DNA of 64,000 nucleotides from Pseudomonadota bacterium (GCA_022566735.1 JADFIG010000004.1:62001-126000), one strand, 5' to 3'. Numbered from the stretch's first letter, positions 15,083 through 24,085 are shown. The notes: generated by a model not told the origin, from the sequence alone. Program-made: numbers and translations.

Positions 15083-15706
15083 TCCACCCCCTCCCATCAC
15101 CTCATCCTCGGCGGCCAGCGCAGCGGCAAGTCGCGCCATGCCGAGCGGCTGGCGAGGGCCTGGTTGCAGCGTGCGCCGGGGCAGGGGGTGACGGTGGTGG
15201 CCACGGCCGTGGCTGCCGACGAGGAGATGCGCCAGCGCATCGCGCGGCACCGCCAGGACCGTCCCGAGGGCTTCGACGTGGTCGAGGCCCCGCAGGACCT
15301 GGGCGGGGCCTTGCGCGCGCTGAGCCACCCGCAGCGCCTGGTCGTCGTCGACTGCCTGACCTTGTGGGTGACGAACCTGTGGATGCCTGTGGCGCCTGCC
15401 GCGACCTCCGATCAGAACGCTGATGATGCTGATCAGGACGCCGATCATGACGCCCGCCATGAGCCCACCGACGCCGCCTGGGCGCGGCACCGTCAGGCCT
15501 TCCTGCAGGCCGTGGCGGCCCACGCGGGCCCGCTGGTGCTGGTGTCCAACGAGATCGGCATGGGCGTCATCCCCCTGGGCGATGGCGTGCGCCGTGTCGT
15601 CGATGAACTGGGCCGGCTGCACCAGGACGTGGCCCAGCGTTGCGGCCACATCACGCTGATGGCGGCCGGCCAGCCTTTCACGCAGCAGGTGCAGCGGTGG
15701 GATTGA
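15080..15706 (+). CDS. cobU: Adenosylcobinamide kinase / GTP:AdoCbi-phosphate guanylyltransferase
   Basis: Bifunctional enzyme that phosphorylates adenosylcobinamide and then attaches GMP, giving AdoCbi-GDP for CobS. The product has 208 residues. The P-loop GGQRSGKS is at about 10-17, and the family blocks VVVDCLTLWVTNLW (about 90-103) and LVLVSNEIGMGVIP (about 152-165) are in place. An Asp/His-rich insertion (about 113-133, with NADDADQDADHDARHE) interrupts the segment between them and is not typical of the family. The frame is intact. Its 3' end overlaps btuF by 10 bp. Confidence 0.93.
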   Translation: MSTPSHHLILGGQRSGKSRHAERLARAWLQRAPGQGVTVVATAVAADEEMRQRIARHRQDRPEGFDVVEAPQDLGGALRALSHPQRLVVVDCLTLWVTNLWMPVAPAATSDQNADDADQDADHDARHEPTDAAWARHRQAFLQAVAAHAGPLVLVSNEIGMGVIPLGDGVRRVVDELGRLHQDVAQRCGHITLMAAGQPFTQQVQRWD

Positions 15707-16620
15707 CGCGGTGGCTTCGGGTGGGCCCGTGGGCCGCTGTGCTGGCGATGCTGCTGGCGCAAGCAGCGGCGGCAGCGGTGGTGGCAGCGTCCGCAGCCCC
15801 CATCGCCGTGCAGGACGACCGCGGTGCCCTGGTGGCCTTGCCGGCGCCGCCGCAGCGCATCGTGTCCCTGCTGCCTTCGCTGACCGAGGCCGTGTGCGCG
15901 CTGGGCGCCTGCGCGCGCCTGGTGGCGACCGACCGCTGGTCGAACTGGCCCGAGCCCGTGGCGCGCCTGCCCAGGCTGGGCGGGCTGGAAGACGCGAACG
16001 TGGAGCGCATCGTGGCCCTGCGCCCGGACCTGGTCCTGCTGGCCCCGGCCTCGCGGCTGAGCGGGCGGCTGCGGGCCCTGGGTCTGCCGGTGGCCGAGCT
16101 GGATGCCACCGAGCTGGGCCAGGTGCGCCGCGTGCTGGACAAGGTGGCCGCCCTCATCGGGCAGCCGCAGGCCGCGGCCGTGCAGTGGCAGCGCATGCAG
16201 GATGAGCTGCAGCTGGCGCGCATGGCCGTGCCCGAGCGGGCCAGGGGCCTGAGCGTGTACGTCGAGGTCAGCACCGCGCCGTACGCGGCGTCCGAGTCCT
16301 CCTACATCGGCCAGCTGCTGGCGCAACTGGGCGCACGCAATGTGGTGCCGGGCTCGCTGGGGCCCTTCCCCAAGCTGAACCCGGAGTTCGTGGTGAGGGC
16401 GCGGCCGGCCTTGATCGTGGTGTCCGCCGCCGAGCGCCGGGCGCTGGCGCAGCGCCCCGGCTGGGCCGGGCTGGAGGCCCTCCGCCAGGGGCATGTGTGC
16501 GCCCTGACGTCGGCCGAGATGGACGTGCTGTCGCGCCCCGGTCCGCGCCTGGGCCAGGCGGCCCTGGTGCTGGCGCATTGCCTGCGCGACCACGCGCCCG
16601 CGCAGGGGGGCAGGCCATGA
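15697..16620 (+). CDS. btuF: Periplasmic cobalamin-binding protein BtuF
   Basis: Solute-binding protein that delivers B12 to the BtuCD transporter. From the GTG at 15697 (inside the cobU end) it has 307 residues: a signal peptide (about 1-33, no lipobox Cys), then two lobes joined by a long helix, as in class III binding proteins. RIVSLLPSLTEAVCALG and VEVSTAPY...ESSYIGQLL are typical. A longer frame from 15640 exists but would overlap cobU by 67 bp. The TTG at 15703 is another possibility. Confidence 0.9.
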   Translation: MGLTRWLRVGPWAAVLAMLLAQAAAAAVVAASAAPIAVQDDRGALVALPAPPQRIVSLLPSLTEAVCALGACARLVATDRWSNWPEPVARLPRLGGLEDANVERIVALRPDLVLLAPASRLSGRLRALGLPVAELDATELGQVRRVLDKVAALIGQPQAAAVQWQRMQDELQLARMAVPERARGLSVYVEVSTAPYAASESSYIGQLLAQLGARNVVPGSLGPFPKLNPEFVVRARPALIVVSAAERRALAQRPGWAGLEALRQGHVCALTSAEMDVLSRPGPRLGQAALVLAHCLRDHAPAQGGRP

Positions 16621-17633
16621 GCCGGCCCATGAACCACCGCCTCATGGCGCTGGCCGCCTTGCTGGCCATGGCGGCCCTGGCCCTGCTGAGCCTGGGCATG
16701 GGCGCCGAGGGCTGGCAGGCGCCGTGGCGGGCCTGGGGCGATGCCGGGCAGCGCGCCATCGTGCTGGACATCCGCGCGCCGCGCACGCTCGGCGCCTTCC
16801 TCGTGGGGGCCTTGCTGGGCCTGGGCGGGGCGGTCGCGCAAGGCCTGTTCCGCAACCCGCTGGCCGAGCCGCACCTGCTGGGCAGTGCCTCGGGCGCGGG
16901 GCTGAGCATGGCCCTGGCGCTGGCCGCGGGGCCCGTGCTGGGGTGGCCTGCTGCCTGGGCCTCGGCCGAAGGGGGCGCCGGCCTGGTCGCCCGCCTGGGC
17001 CTGACCGCCCTGGCCTTCCTGGGCGCCCTGGGCGGCGTGGCCCTCACCCTGGTGCTGGCGCGTGGCGCCGCCCAGACCCTGCGCCTGCTGCTGGCCGGCG
17101 TGGTGGTGGGCGTGGTGCTGGGCGCGCTCACGCAATGGCTGATGCTGTGGTCGGCGGAGGCCTGGCGGGCCATGCAGGCCTTCATGCTGGGCAACACCGC
17201 CTTGCTGGGCTGGCCGGCCTGCGCCCTGATGGCCGCGGTGCTGGCCCTGGCCTTGGCCCTGGCCCTGGCCCTGGCGCCGGTGCTCGATGCGCTGGCCCTG
17301 GGCGAGGACACCGCGCGCAGCCTGGGCGTGCCGCTGGGCCTGGCCCGTGGCGTGCTGGTCGGCGTGCTGGCGGCCGTCACCGCGGCGGCGGTGGCCCAGG
17401 CCGGGCTGGTGGCCTTCGTGGGCCTGGTGGCGCCGCACCTGGTGCGCGGCCTCACGCGGGGCCGCCACCGCGCGCTGCTGTGGGCGGCCAGCGCGGTGGG
17501 CGGCGTGCTGATGCTGCTGTCCGACGTGCTGGCGCGCGGCCTGCTGCCCCCGCAGGAGCTGCCGGTGGGCGTGCTCACTGCGGTGCTGGGCGGCGGCTAC
17601 CTGCTGTGGCTGCTGCACCGGAGGCCGGCGTGA
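16617..17633 (+). CDS. btuC: Cobalamin ABC transporter permease BtuC
   Basis: Polytopic FecCD-family permease for B12 import. It has 338 residues with about ten hydrophobic helices and the conserved LGSASGAGLS segment and QAGLVAFVGLVAPHLVR loop that contacts the ATPase. It overlaps btuF by ATGA and btuD by four bases. A run of CTGGCC hexamers (17241-17275) encodes an alternating Leu-Ala stretch in one helix. An ATG at 16629 is a possible later start. Confidence 0.95.
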   Translation: MSRPMNHRLMALAALLAMAALALLSLGMGAEGWQAPWRAWGDAGQRAIVLDIRAPRTLGAFLVGALLGLGGAVAQGLFRNPLAEPHLLGSASGAGLSMALALAAGPVLGWPAAWASAEGGAGLVARLGLTALAFLGALGGVALTLVLARGAAQTLRLLLAGVVVGVVLGALTQWLMLWSAEAWRAMQAFMLGNTALLGWPACALMAAVLALALALALALAPVLDALALGEDTARSLGVPLGLARGVLVGVLAAVTAAAVAQAGLVAFVGLVAPHLVRGLTRGRHRALLWAASAVGGVLMLLSDVLARGLLPPQELPVGVLTAVLGGGYLLWLLHRRPA

Positions 17634-18430
17634 GCACCGAACACCCCCCCGCCGTGCTGCAGGCCCGCGCCCTGGGCGTGCAACGTGGCGCTGCCCGCGT
17701 GCTCCACGGCGTCGACCTGGACGTGCACGCCGGGCAGTGGCTGGCCATCGTCGGGCCCAACGGGGCGGGCAAGTCCAGCCTCTTGCAGGCCCTCTCCGGC
17801 TGGTGGCCTTGCGCCACGGGCGAGGTGCGCCTGATGGGCCGGCCGCTGGGCCAGTGGCCTGCGCCTCGGCGCGCCCGCACGCTGGCCTGGATGGGGCAGT
17901 CCCCGGCGCTGTCCGAGGGGGAGGGCGAGGCCCTGTCCGTCGATGACACCGTGGGCCTGGGCCGCCTGCCGCACCAGGGCTGGTGGGGCTGGCCCGCGCG
18001 CTCGGCCGCCGACCGCGAGGCCATCGCCCAGGCCTTGCGCGATGCCGACATGCTCGCCTTGCGCGACCGCCCGCTGCAGGCCCTGTCCGGCGGCGAACGC
18101 CAGCGTGCCCACCTGGCGCGGGCCCTGGCCACGCAGGCCCCGGTGCTGCTGCTCGACGAGCCGGCCTCCCACCTCGATGCGCCCCACCAGCGCCTGCTGG
18201 CCGGCGTGCTGCGCGGCCAGGCGCAGCGCGGCCACGCCGTGGTCAGCGTGCTGCATGAACTCTCGCTGGCCCTGGCCGCCGACCGCATCGCCGCGTTGCA
18301 GTCCGGCCGCCTGCTGGCCTGTGGCCCGGCCGACGACGCCCAGGTGCACCGCGCCATCGAGGCCGTGTTCGACCACGCCGTGCGCATCGCCCGGGTGGAC
18401 GACCGCTGGACGGCCGTGCCGTGCTTCTGA
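17630..18430 (+). CDS. btuD: Cobalamin ABC transporter ATP-binding protein BtuD
   Basis: ATPase that powers BtuC. From the GTG at 17630, overlapping the btuC stop, it has 266 residues. Walker A is GPNGAGKSS (about 41-49), the signature LSGGERQR (about 151-158) and Walker [13 protein letters not shown] (about 172-183), with the switch His in VLHELS. The frame is open much further upstream inside btuC, but that is a shadow; the GTG coupling is typical of this operon. Confidence 0.94.
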   Translation: MSTEHPPAVLQARALGVQRGAARVLHGVDLDVHAGQWLAIVGPNGAGKSSLLQALSGWWPCATGEVRLMGRPLGQWPAPRRARTLAWMGQSPALSEGEGEALSVDDTVGLGRLPHQGWWGWPARSAADREAIAQALRDADMLALRDRPLQALSGGERQRAHLARALATQAPVLLLDEPASHLDAPHQRLLAGVLRGQAQRGHAVVSVLHELSLALAADRIAALQSGRLLACGPADDAQVHRAIEAVFDHAVRIARVDDRWTAVPCF

Positions 18431-18480
18431 CCGCCCCGGCAGGCCGCGACCGATTCCCTCCTTCCTCACCGACCACCGCC

Positions 18481-19050
18481 ATGGACATCCAGACCCCCCC
18501 CACCGAAGCCCCGCAGCAGCGCGACAAAGCCGAGCGCCGCGGCCTGCTCATCGTCAACACCGGCGATGGCAAGGGCAAGAGCACGGCGGCCTTCGGCCTG
18601 GCGATGCGCGCCCACGGCCGCGGCAAGGCCGTGCACATTTTCCAGTTCATGAAGGTGCCCAGCGCCCGCTTCGGCGAGCACCGTGCCTTGGCGCAGCTCG
18701 GCATCCCCATCGAGGGCCTGGGCGACGGCTTCAGCTGGAAGAGCAAGGACCTGGAACACTCGGCGCAGCTGGCCCGCGAAGGCTGGGCGCGCGCGGCCGC
18801 GGTCATCGCCGCGGGCGAGACCTTCCTGGTCGTGCTCGACGAGATGACCTACCCCCTGATCTACGGCTGGGTGCCGCTGGACGAGGTGGTGAAGGCGCTG
18901 AGCGAGCGGCCGGCGCACGTGCACGTCGTCATCACCGGGCGCGACTGCCCGCCCGAGCTCCTCGCCATCGCCGACACGGTCAGCGAGGTGCGCAAGGTCA
19001 AGCACGCCTACGAAGCCGGCATCCCGGCGCAGCGCGGCATCGAGGACTGA
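18481..19050 (+). CDS. cobO: Corrinoid adenosyltransferase CobO/BtuR
   Basis: Transfers the adenosyl group from ATP to cob(I)inamide or cob(I)yrinic acid diamide. From the ATG at 18481 it has 189 residues. The P-loop region [20 protein letters not shown] (about 23-42) and [14 protein letters not shown] (about 117-130) mark the CobA/CobO/BtuR family, not the PduO or EutT types. It lies 50 bp after btuD and 4 bp before cobT. Together with cobU, cobS and cobT it suffices to turn scavenged cobinamide into the coenzyme. Confidence 0.95.
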   Translation: MDIQTPPTEAPQQRDKAERRGLLIVNTGDGKGKSTAAFGLAMRAHGRGKAVHIFQFMKVPSARFGEHRALAQLGIPIEGLGDGFSWKSKDLEHSAQLAREGWARAAAVIAAGETFLVVLDEMTYPLIYGWVPLDEVVKALSERPAHVHVVITGRDCPPELLAIADTVSEVRKVKHAYEAGIPAQRGIED

Positions 19051-19054
19051 CACC

Positions 19055-20149
19055 ATGCCACCGCAACAAGCCGCTGCGTCCGTGGCCGGGCCTGCTTCCA
19101 TCCCCGCGGTCATCCCCTCGTTCGTCCCCCGGGTGCCCGAGCTGCAAGACGAGGCCCTGAGGGCGCAACTGCAGCACCTCATCGACCACAAGACCAAGCC
19201 CCTGGGGGCGCTGGGCGCCCTGGAGCCGCTGGCCGTGCAGCTCGGGCAGGTGCTGGGCGGCACCGCGCCGGCCCTGCAGCAGCCGCAGATGCTGGTGTTC
19301 GCCGCAGACCACGGCCTGGCCGCGCGCGGCGTGTCGGCCTACCCGTCCGAGGTGACGGCCCAGATGGTCGCCAACTTCCTGTCCGGCGGCGCGGCCGTCA
19401 GCGTGCTGGCGCGCCAGCATGGCCTGGCCCTGACGGTGGTGGACGCCGGCGTCGCCGCCGAGCTGCCTGCCCACCCCGCGCTGGTGCAGGCCAAGGTGGC
19501 CTGGGGCACGGCCGACTGCACCCAGGGCCCGGCGATGACGCCCGCGCAGTGCGAGCAGGCCGTGCGCGCCGGCGCGGAGCTGGTGCGCGGCCTGCCGGGC
19601 AACGCGCTGCTGCTGGGCGAGATGGGCATCGGCAACACCTCCAGCGCGGCCTTGCTGATGGCGCTGCTGACCGAGCACACCCTGGCGGCCTGCGTGGGCC
19701 GTGGCACCGGGCTGGACCACGCCGGCCTGGCGCGCAAGCTCGCCGTGCTGGACGAGGTGCTGCAACGCCACCGCGACGTGCGCGAGCCGCTGGCGGTGCT
19801 GGCTGCTGTCGGCGGCTTCGAGATCGCGATGATGGTGGGTGCCATCCTGCAAGCGGCCGCGGAGTGCCGCGTCATCGTGGTCGACGGCTTCATCGTCAGC
19901 AGCGCGGTGCTGGTGGCCCAGGCCCTGCAGCCCCACGTGCTGCAGCGTTGCGTGTTCGCCCACCAGTCCGACGAGCGCGGCCACGCGCTGATGCTGCAGC
20001 AGTTGCACGCACGGCCCCTGCTGCACCTGGGCCTGCGCCTGGGCGAGGGCTCGGGCGCGGCGCTGGCCTGGCCGCTGCTGGTCTCGGCCTGCCAGGTGTT
20101 GCGCGAGATGGCCAGCTTCGACGCCGCCGGGGTGAGCACCGCGGTCTGA
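19055..20149 (+). CDS. cobT: Nicotinate-nucleotide:DMB phosphoribosyltransferase CobT
   Basis: Activates the lower-ligand base, normally 5,6-dimethylbenzimidazole, to alpha-ribazole phosphate. It has 364 residues. Conserved blocks are the substrate loop FAADHGLAARGVSAYPSEVT (about 87-106), GEMGIGNTSSAALL (about 188-201) and the catalytic Glu in LRLGEGSGAALA (about 327-338). No bluB for making the base is present in the window. Confidence 0.96.
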   Translation: MPPQQAAASVAGPASIPAVIPSFVPRVPELQDEALRAQLQHLIDHKTKPLGALGALEPLAVQLGQVLGGTAPALQQPQMLVFAADHGLAARGVSAYPSEVTAQMVANFLSGGAAVSVLARQHGLALTVVDAGVAAELPAHPALVQAKVAWGTADCTQGPAMTPAQCEQAVRAGAELVRGLPGNALLLGEMGIGNTSSAALLMALLTEHTLAACVGRGTGLDHAGLARKLAVLDEVLQRHRDVREPLAVLAAVGGFEIAMMVGAILQAAAECRVIVVDGFIVSSAVLVAQALQPHVLQRCVFAHQSDERGHALMLQQLHARPLLHLGLRLGEGSGAALAWPLLVSACQVLREMASFDAAGVSTAV

Positions 20150-20161
20150 GATGATGCGCGC

Positions 20162-21043
20162 ATGACCCGCTGGTTCTCCGCGCTGCGCCACGAGCTGCGC
20201 ATCTTCTTCACCGCCTTGCAGTTCCTCACGCGCCTGCCCGTGCCCGCCTGGGTGGGCTGGCAGCCGCAGTGGCTGCAGTCGGCCTTGCGCCACTTCCCCC
20301 TCGTCGGCGCCGTGGTGGGCGCCTGGGGCGCGCTGGTGCTGGCCGGGGCCGCGCTGTGGTGGCCGCCGGCCGTGGCCGTGGTGCTGAGCATGGCCGCCAC
20401 CGTCTGGCTCACCGGCGCCTTCCACGAAGACGGCTGGGCCGACAGCTGCGACGCCCTGGGCGGCCACGTCAGCCGCGAGCGCGCGCTGGCCATCATGAAG
20501 GACTCGCGCATCGGGGCCTATGGCGCCATTGGCCTGGTCCTGATGCTGGGCCTCAAGGCGGCGGTGCTGGTGTCCCTGCTCACGCCCCGCCTGCAGGAGC
20601 TGGGCAGCGCCGAGACCAGCCACGTGCGCCAGGTGCTGCTGGCCTGGACGATGATGGCCCTGGTGTGGTGCCACACCCTGTCGCGCCTGGTGCCGGTGCT
20701 GCTCATCCGCCTGCTGCCGTATGCGGGCGACGCCGACCATGCCAAGGCCAAGCCCCTGGCCATGCAGGCCAGCGGCGGGCAGTTGCTGGCCGCGGCCGGC
20801 TTGACCGCCCTGGTGGCCGTGCTGATGTGGTGCTGGCTGGCCCAGGCCGGCTGGCCCACCGGCACGCTGTTGCAGGCCATCGGACACACCCTGCTGGCCA
20901 TGGCCATCGGCACTGCGCTGTGCCTGCGCACCCTGCGCCGCCGCCTGGGCGGTTTCACCGGCGACACCCTGGGCGCCAGCCAGCAGCTGTGCGAGGTGCT
21001 GGCCTTGCTGGCCTGGTTGAGCGTGGTGCACCCGGTGGCATGA
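20162..21043 (+). CDS. cobS: Adenosylcobinamide-GDP ribazoletransferase CobS
   Basis: Integral membrane enzyme that joins AdoCbi-GDP and alpha-ribazole (phosphate), the final assembly step. It has 293 residues with several hydrophobic helices. The family block TGAFHEDGWADSCDALGG (about 84-101) and MKDSRIGAYGAIGL (about 112-125) carry the acidic metal-binding residues. Its stop overlaps the cobC ATG. Confidence 0.96.
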   Translation: MTRWFSALRHELRIFFTALQFLTRLPVPAWVGWQPQWLQSALRHFPLVGAVVGAWGALVLAGAALWWPPAVAVVLSMAATVWLTGAFHEDGWADSCDALGGHVSRERALAIMKDSRIGAYGAIGLVLMLGLKAAVLVSLLTPRLQELGSAETSHVRQVLLAWTMMALVWCHTLSRLVPVLLIRLLPYAGDADHAKAKPLAMQASGGQLLAAAGLTALVAVLMWCWLAQAGWPTGTLLQAIGHTLLAMAIGTALCLRTLRRRLGGFTGDTLGASQQLCEVLALLAWLSVVHPVA

Positions 21044-21609
21044 CGGCGACGGTGTCTGCGCCCGGCCTGCCAGCCTGGCGCCATCCCCGTGCGCAGGCGG
21101 TGGCCGGGCGCTGCATCGGCCGCACCGACGTGGCCTTGGACCCGCGCAAGGCCCGCCGCCTGGCGCGGCGCATCCACCGCGAGGCACAGCGCCGCAGCGC
21201 GCAGGGCAGCGTGGCGCCCCGCGTGGTCTGCTGCTCGCCCCTGCGCCGCTGCCGCGACGTGGCCCGCCACCTGCGCCGCCTGGGTTGGCGCGTGGTGGTC
21301 GATGCCGCCTTGCTGGAGGCCGACTTCGGCCGCTGGGAGGGCCGCGCGTGGGCCGACATCCCGCGCAGCGAGGTCGATGCCTGGGTGGCCGATTTCGCCG
21401 ACCACGCCCCCGGCGGCGGGGAGCCGCTGCGCCAGGTGCTGCAGCGCGCGGCCGCCTGGACGCCGCCCGTGCCCGCAGCCACCGTCGTGGCCCATGCGGG
21501 TTGGATGCTGGCCCGCCAGTGGTTGCGCCAGCACGGCCCGGATGCGTTGCCCAGTGCCGCGCAATGGCCCGCGCCGCCCCGCCATGGCTGCTGCTGGGAA
21601 GGTATCTGA
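21040..21609 (+). CDS. cobC: Histidine phosphatase, probable alpha-ribazole phosphatase CobC
   Basis: Probably removes phosphate from alpha-ribazole 5'-phosphate or cobalamin 5'-phosphate. It has 189 residues. The phosphate pocket normally reads RHG; here it is RHP (WRHPRAQ, about 13-19), with the catalytic His retained. Later conserved parts are present: CSPLRRCRDVARHL, EADFGRWEGR and VVAHAGWMLARQW with the second His. The RHP variant and the Arg-rich insertion after GRTDVALD are unusual, so activity should not be assumed. It closes the B12 cluster and is coupled to cobS by a four-base overlap. Confidence 0.85.
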   Translation: MTATVSAPGLPAWRHPRAQAVAGRCIGRTDVALDPRKARRLARRIHREAQRRSAQGSVAPRVVCCSPLRRCRDVARHLRRLGWRVVVDAALLEADFGRWEGRAWADIPRSEVDAWVADFADHAPGGGEPLRQVLQRAAAWTPPVPAATVVAHAGWMLARQWLRQHGPDALPSAAQWPAPPRHGCCWEGI

Positions 21610-21683
21610 CGCCGCTGCGGTCATGTGCCGAAGTGCGCTGCCGCTGTCCCGGGCCCGACCGTCCGAGCGCCAGGCCGCACAGA

Positions 21684-21889
21684 TGCACCTGAAAGGTGCG
21701 TTCGCCGGGTTCGAATCCCCGCCCACGCCCCTCCGATGGGCGTGCCCCAGGCTTTTTGCTGCGCGCTTGCCCACACAGGGGGCAACGTTGCAGCTCAAAG
21801 CTCGGTCAATGCACCTAAAAGGGGCGTGCGCCGAGCAAAAAGCTCGGGCGGTGTCGCAAAAAGCGTGGCGCGTGCCCCTCGGAGGGGCG
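21684..21889. repeat. Intergenic repeat cluster between cobC and clsB
   Basis: This 306-bp gap (21610-21915) between convergent genes has no coding potential but is full of repeats. Two 23-bp direct repeats start with TGCACCT (21684-21706 and 21810-21832, 4 mismatches). A 34-bp inverted pair lies at 21726-21759 and 21856-21889 with 29 of 34 positions matching. A T-arm-like GGGTTCGAATCCC lies at 21707-21719, but no complete tRNA can be folded around it. It may act as a bidirectional terminator or be a decayed mobile or tRNA remnant. Confidence 0.65.
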
Positions 21890-21915
21890 CGACTGCGGCT
21901 CGGCGCTCGACTGGC

Positions 21916-23271
21916 TCAGTAGCGCCCGGTGACGCCGGCCAGCCGCAGGTAGGTCTTGGCCACCCAGGCCACGAAGCCGCGGCGCAGCCGCTCGCTCCAG
22001 CCGGGGCGGTGGCCGTCGGGCGGGGGCGGCACCTCGCGGCTGAGCGCGAAGTCCTCGTTCAGCGAGGTCGACAGCGTGTGCACGAAGCCGCGGTCCTTGA
22101 CGATGAGGTTGGCCTCCAGGTTCAGCACCAGCGACAGCGGGTCCAGGTTGGACGAACCCACGGTGGCCCACTCGTCGTCCACGCACAGCACCTTGGCATG
22201 CAGGAAGGCCGGCTGGTATTCGAAGATGCGCACGCCGTGGCGCTGCAGCTCGTGGTAGAGCACCTGGGCGGCCATGCCCGCGATGCGGTAGTCCAGCTTG
22301 CCTTGCAGCAGCAGGCGCACCGTCACGCCCCGCGCCGCCGCGGCCCGCAAGGCCAGGCGGATGGCACGGTGAGGGTAGAAGTAGGGCGTGACGATGTCGA
22401 TGCGCTGGCGCGCCTGCACGATGGCCTGCAGCGAGGCCTGCTCGATGGTGCGGCGCTGGCGCAGGTTGTCGCGCAGCACGAAGGCGCTGCGCATGGGCTG
22501 GCGCAGGTCGATGGCCTCGGCGATGCGGTCTTGCTCATGGGGCTCCAGGCGCAGCCGGGCCTGGCGCAGCAGCGCCTGCAGGCGGTGCAGCCGGTGCGGG
22601 TCCTGGGCCCATTGCACGAGGTCGTCGCGCCAGTCCCGCCCGATCTGCGCGCGCGTGAAAATGGCGCGCACCGTGTGCAGCATGGGCGTCACGACCGGGC
22701 CCTGCGCCTGCAAGGCGTAGTCCAGCCGGGGCTGGTCCGACCAGCCGTGGTGCAGGTCGTAGTGGTCGTCGATCAGGTTGATGCCACCGATGAAGGCGTG
22801 CTCGCCGTCCACCACGCAGAGCTTGAGGTGCATGCGCCGCCACTGGCCGGCATCGAAGATGGCGCTCAGCCCCTTGACCGGCCGGTAGATGGCCAGCGCC
22901 ACCCCGGCCGCCGCCATGTCCTTCCACAGCGAGCCCGGCGCCTCGCGCGAGCCCAGGCCGTCGACCACCAGGTGCACCTTGACGCCCCGGCGGGCCGCCC
23001 GCATCAGGGCCTGCAGCACGCCACCGCTCTGGCCCAGCGGCGAGACGATGTAGAGCGCCAGCCAGACGCTGTGCGTGGCCGCGTCGATGCGCTCGGCCAG
23101 GGCCGGGAAGAGGTCGCGCCCGCCCTGCAGCAGCCGCACCCGGTTGCCGCCGGTGAACACCGGCTTGCGCTGGGCGTACCAGGCCAGGCCGGCCAGCGCC
23201 TGGAAATCGGTCTCCGTGTCGAGCCCGGCCTGGACGTCTTCCGGTGGCGACTCGGGACCGGTCTGCGCCAT
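21916..23271 (-). CDS. clsB: Cardiolipin synthase B
   Basis: Phospholipase-D-family enzyme that makes cardiolipin from phosphatidylglycerol and other phospholipids at the inner membrane. It has 451 residues with two HKD motifs: HLKLCVVDGEHAFIGGIN (about 160-177) and HAKVLCVDDEWATVGSSN (about 362-379). No N-terminal transmembrane helices are present, as in ClsB (YbhO) and unlike ClsA. It begins 1 bp after the ybhP-like stop, the same pairing as ybhP-ybhO in enterobacteria. Confidence 0.92.
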   Translation of the reverse strand: MAQTGPESPPEDVQAGLDTETDFQALAGLAWYAQRKPVFTGGNRVRLLQGGRDLFPALAERIDAATHSVWLALYIVSPLGQSGGVLQALMRAARRGVKVHLVVDGLGSREAPGSLWKDMAAAGVALAIYRPVKGLSAIFDAGQWRRMHLKLCVVDGEHAFIGGINLIDDHYDLHHGWSDQPRLDYALQAQGPVVTPMLHTVRAIFTRAQIGRDWRDDLVQWAQDPHRLHRLQALLRQARLRLEPHEQDRIAEAIDLRQPMRSAFVLRDNLRQRRTIEQASLQAIVQARQRIDIVTPYFYPHRAIRLALRAAAARGVTVRLLLQGKLDYRIAGMAAQVLYHELQRHGVRIFEYQPAFLHAKVLCVDDEWATVGSSNLDPLSLVLNLEANLIVKDRGFVHTLSTSLNEDFALSREVPPPPDGHRPGWSERLRRGFVAWVAKTYLRLAGVTGRY

Positions 23272-23272
23272 C

Positions 23273-24085
23273 TCAGCCCACCCACTCCAGCTCCACCACC
23301 AGCGGCAGGTGGTCCGACAGCCGCGCCCAGCTGCCGCCGCGCGGCACCATCACCGCGGCGCAACGCAGGCCGCGGGTGTAGACGCGGTCGAGTGCCAGCA
23401 CCGGCACCAGGGAGGGGAAGGTCGCGGCGCGGGCCTCGTCATCGCCCAGCGCGCGCAGCAGGCCGGCCTCGGCCAGGACGCCGTCGAGCTTTTCGTTCCA
23501 GTCGTTGAAGTCGCCGGCCACCACCACGGGCGCGTCGGCGGGGATGTCCGCGCGCACCAGGCGGGCCAGCTGCTCGGCCTGGCGCACCCGGCTGGCGTGG
23601 ATCAGGCCCAGGTGCACCACCACCACGTGCACGGTCGTGTCCTGCCAGAACACGGGCACGTGCAGCAGGCCGCGCTGCTCGAAGCGGTGGTCGGAGACAT
23701 CGTGGTGGCCCACGTCGCCCAGCGGCCAGCGGGCCAGCAGGGCATTGCCGTGCTCGCCGCCGCGGGTGACGGCATTGGTGCGGTAGGCCACCTCGTAGCC
23801 CTCGGGCGCGAGGTAGTCGGCCTGCGGCGAGGACGGCCAGCCCATCGGGCCGAACTGGGTGCGCGAGAAGCGCCGCGCCTCGCCCTCGTGGTGGCGGCGC
23901 ACCTCCTGCAGGCAGACGATGTCGGCGTCCAGCGCCTCCACGGCCAGGCCGAGGTTGTGGATCTCCAGGCGCTTGGTCGGTCCCATGCCGCGCACGCCCT
24001 TGTGGATGTTGTAGGTGGCCACGCGCAGGCGGGGCGACCCCGCCGTGGACGGCGGCAGCAGGGAAGATTGCAGGGGGTTCAGCAC
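23273..24085 (-). CDS. Endonuclease/exonuclease/phosphatase family protein (YbhP-like)
   Basis: Metal-dependent phosphodiesterase fold of the DNase I/AP-endonuclease superfamily, 270 residues. Visible active-site blocks are TYNIHKG (about 24-30), the Glu in IVCLQEVRRHH (about 56-66), VVAGDFNDWNEKL (about 188-200) and SDHLPLVVELE at the C terminus. Its tight pairing with clsB suggests a role in phospholipid metabolism, but the substrate is unknown. Confidence 0.88.
   Translation of the reverse strand: MLNPLQSSLLPPSTAGSPRLRVATYNIHKGVRGMGPTKRLEIHNLGLAVEALDADIVCLQEVRRHHEGEARRFSRTQFGPMGWPSSPQADYLAPEGYEVAYRTNAVTRGGEHGNALLARWPLGDVGHHDVSDHRFEQRGLLHVPVFWQDTTVHVVVVHLGLIHASRVRQAEQLARLVRADIPADAPVVVAGDFNDWNEKLDGVLAEAGLLRALGDDEARAATFPSLVPVLALDRVYTRGLRCAAVMVPRGGSWARLSDHLPLVVELEWVG

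Noticed and set aside
21640-21735. tRNA gene around GGGTTCGAATCCC
   Set aside because: The T-loop is good, but the T-stem has a mismatch, no 5' acceptor strand matches CCCACGC, and no D-arm or anticodon arm can be built. Only a T-arm-like fragment remains.
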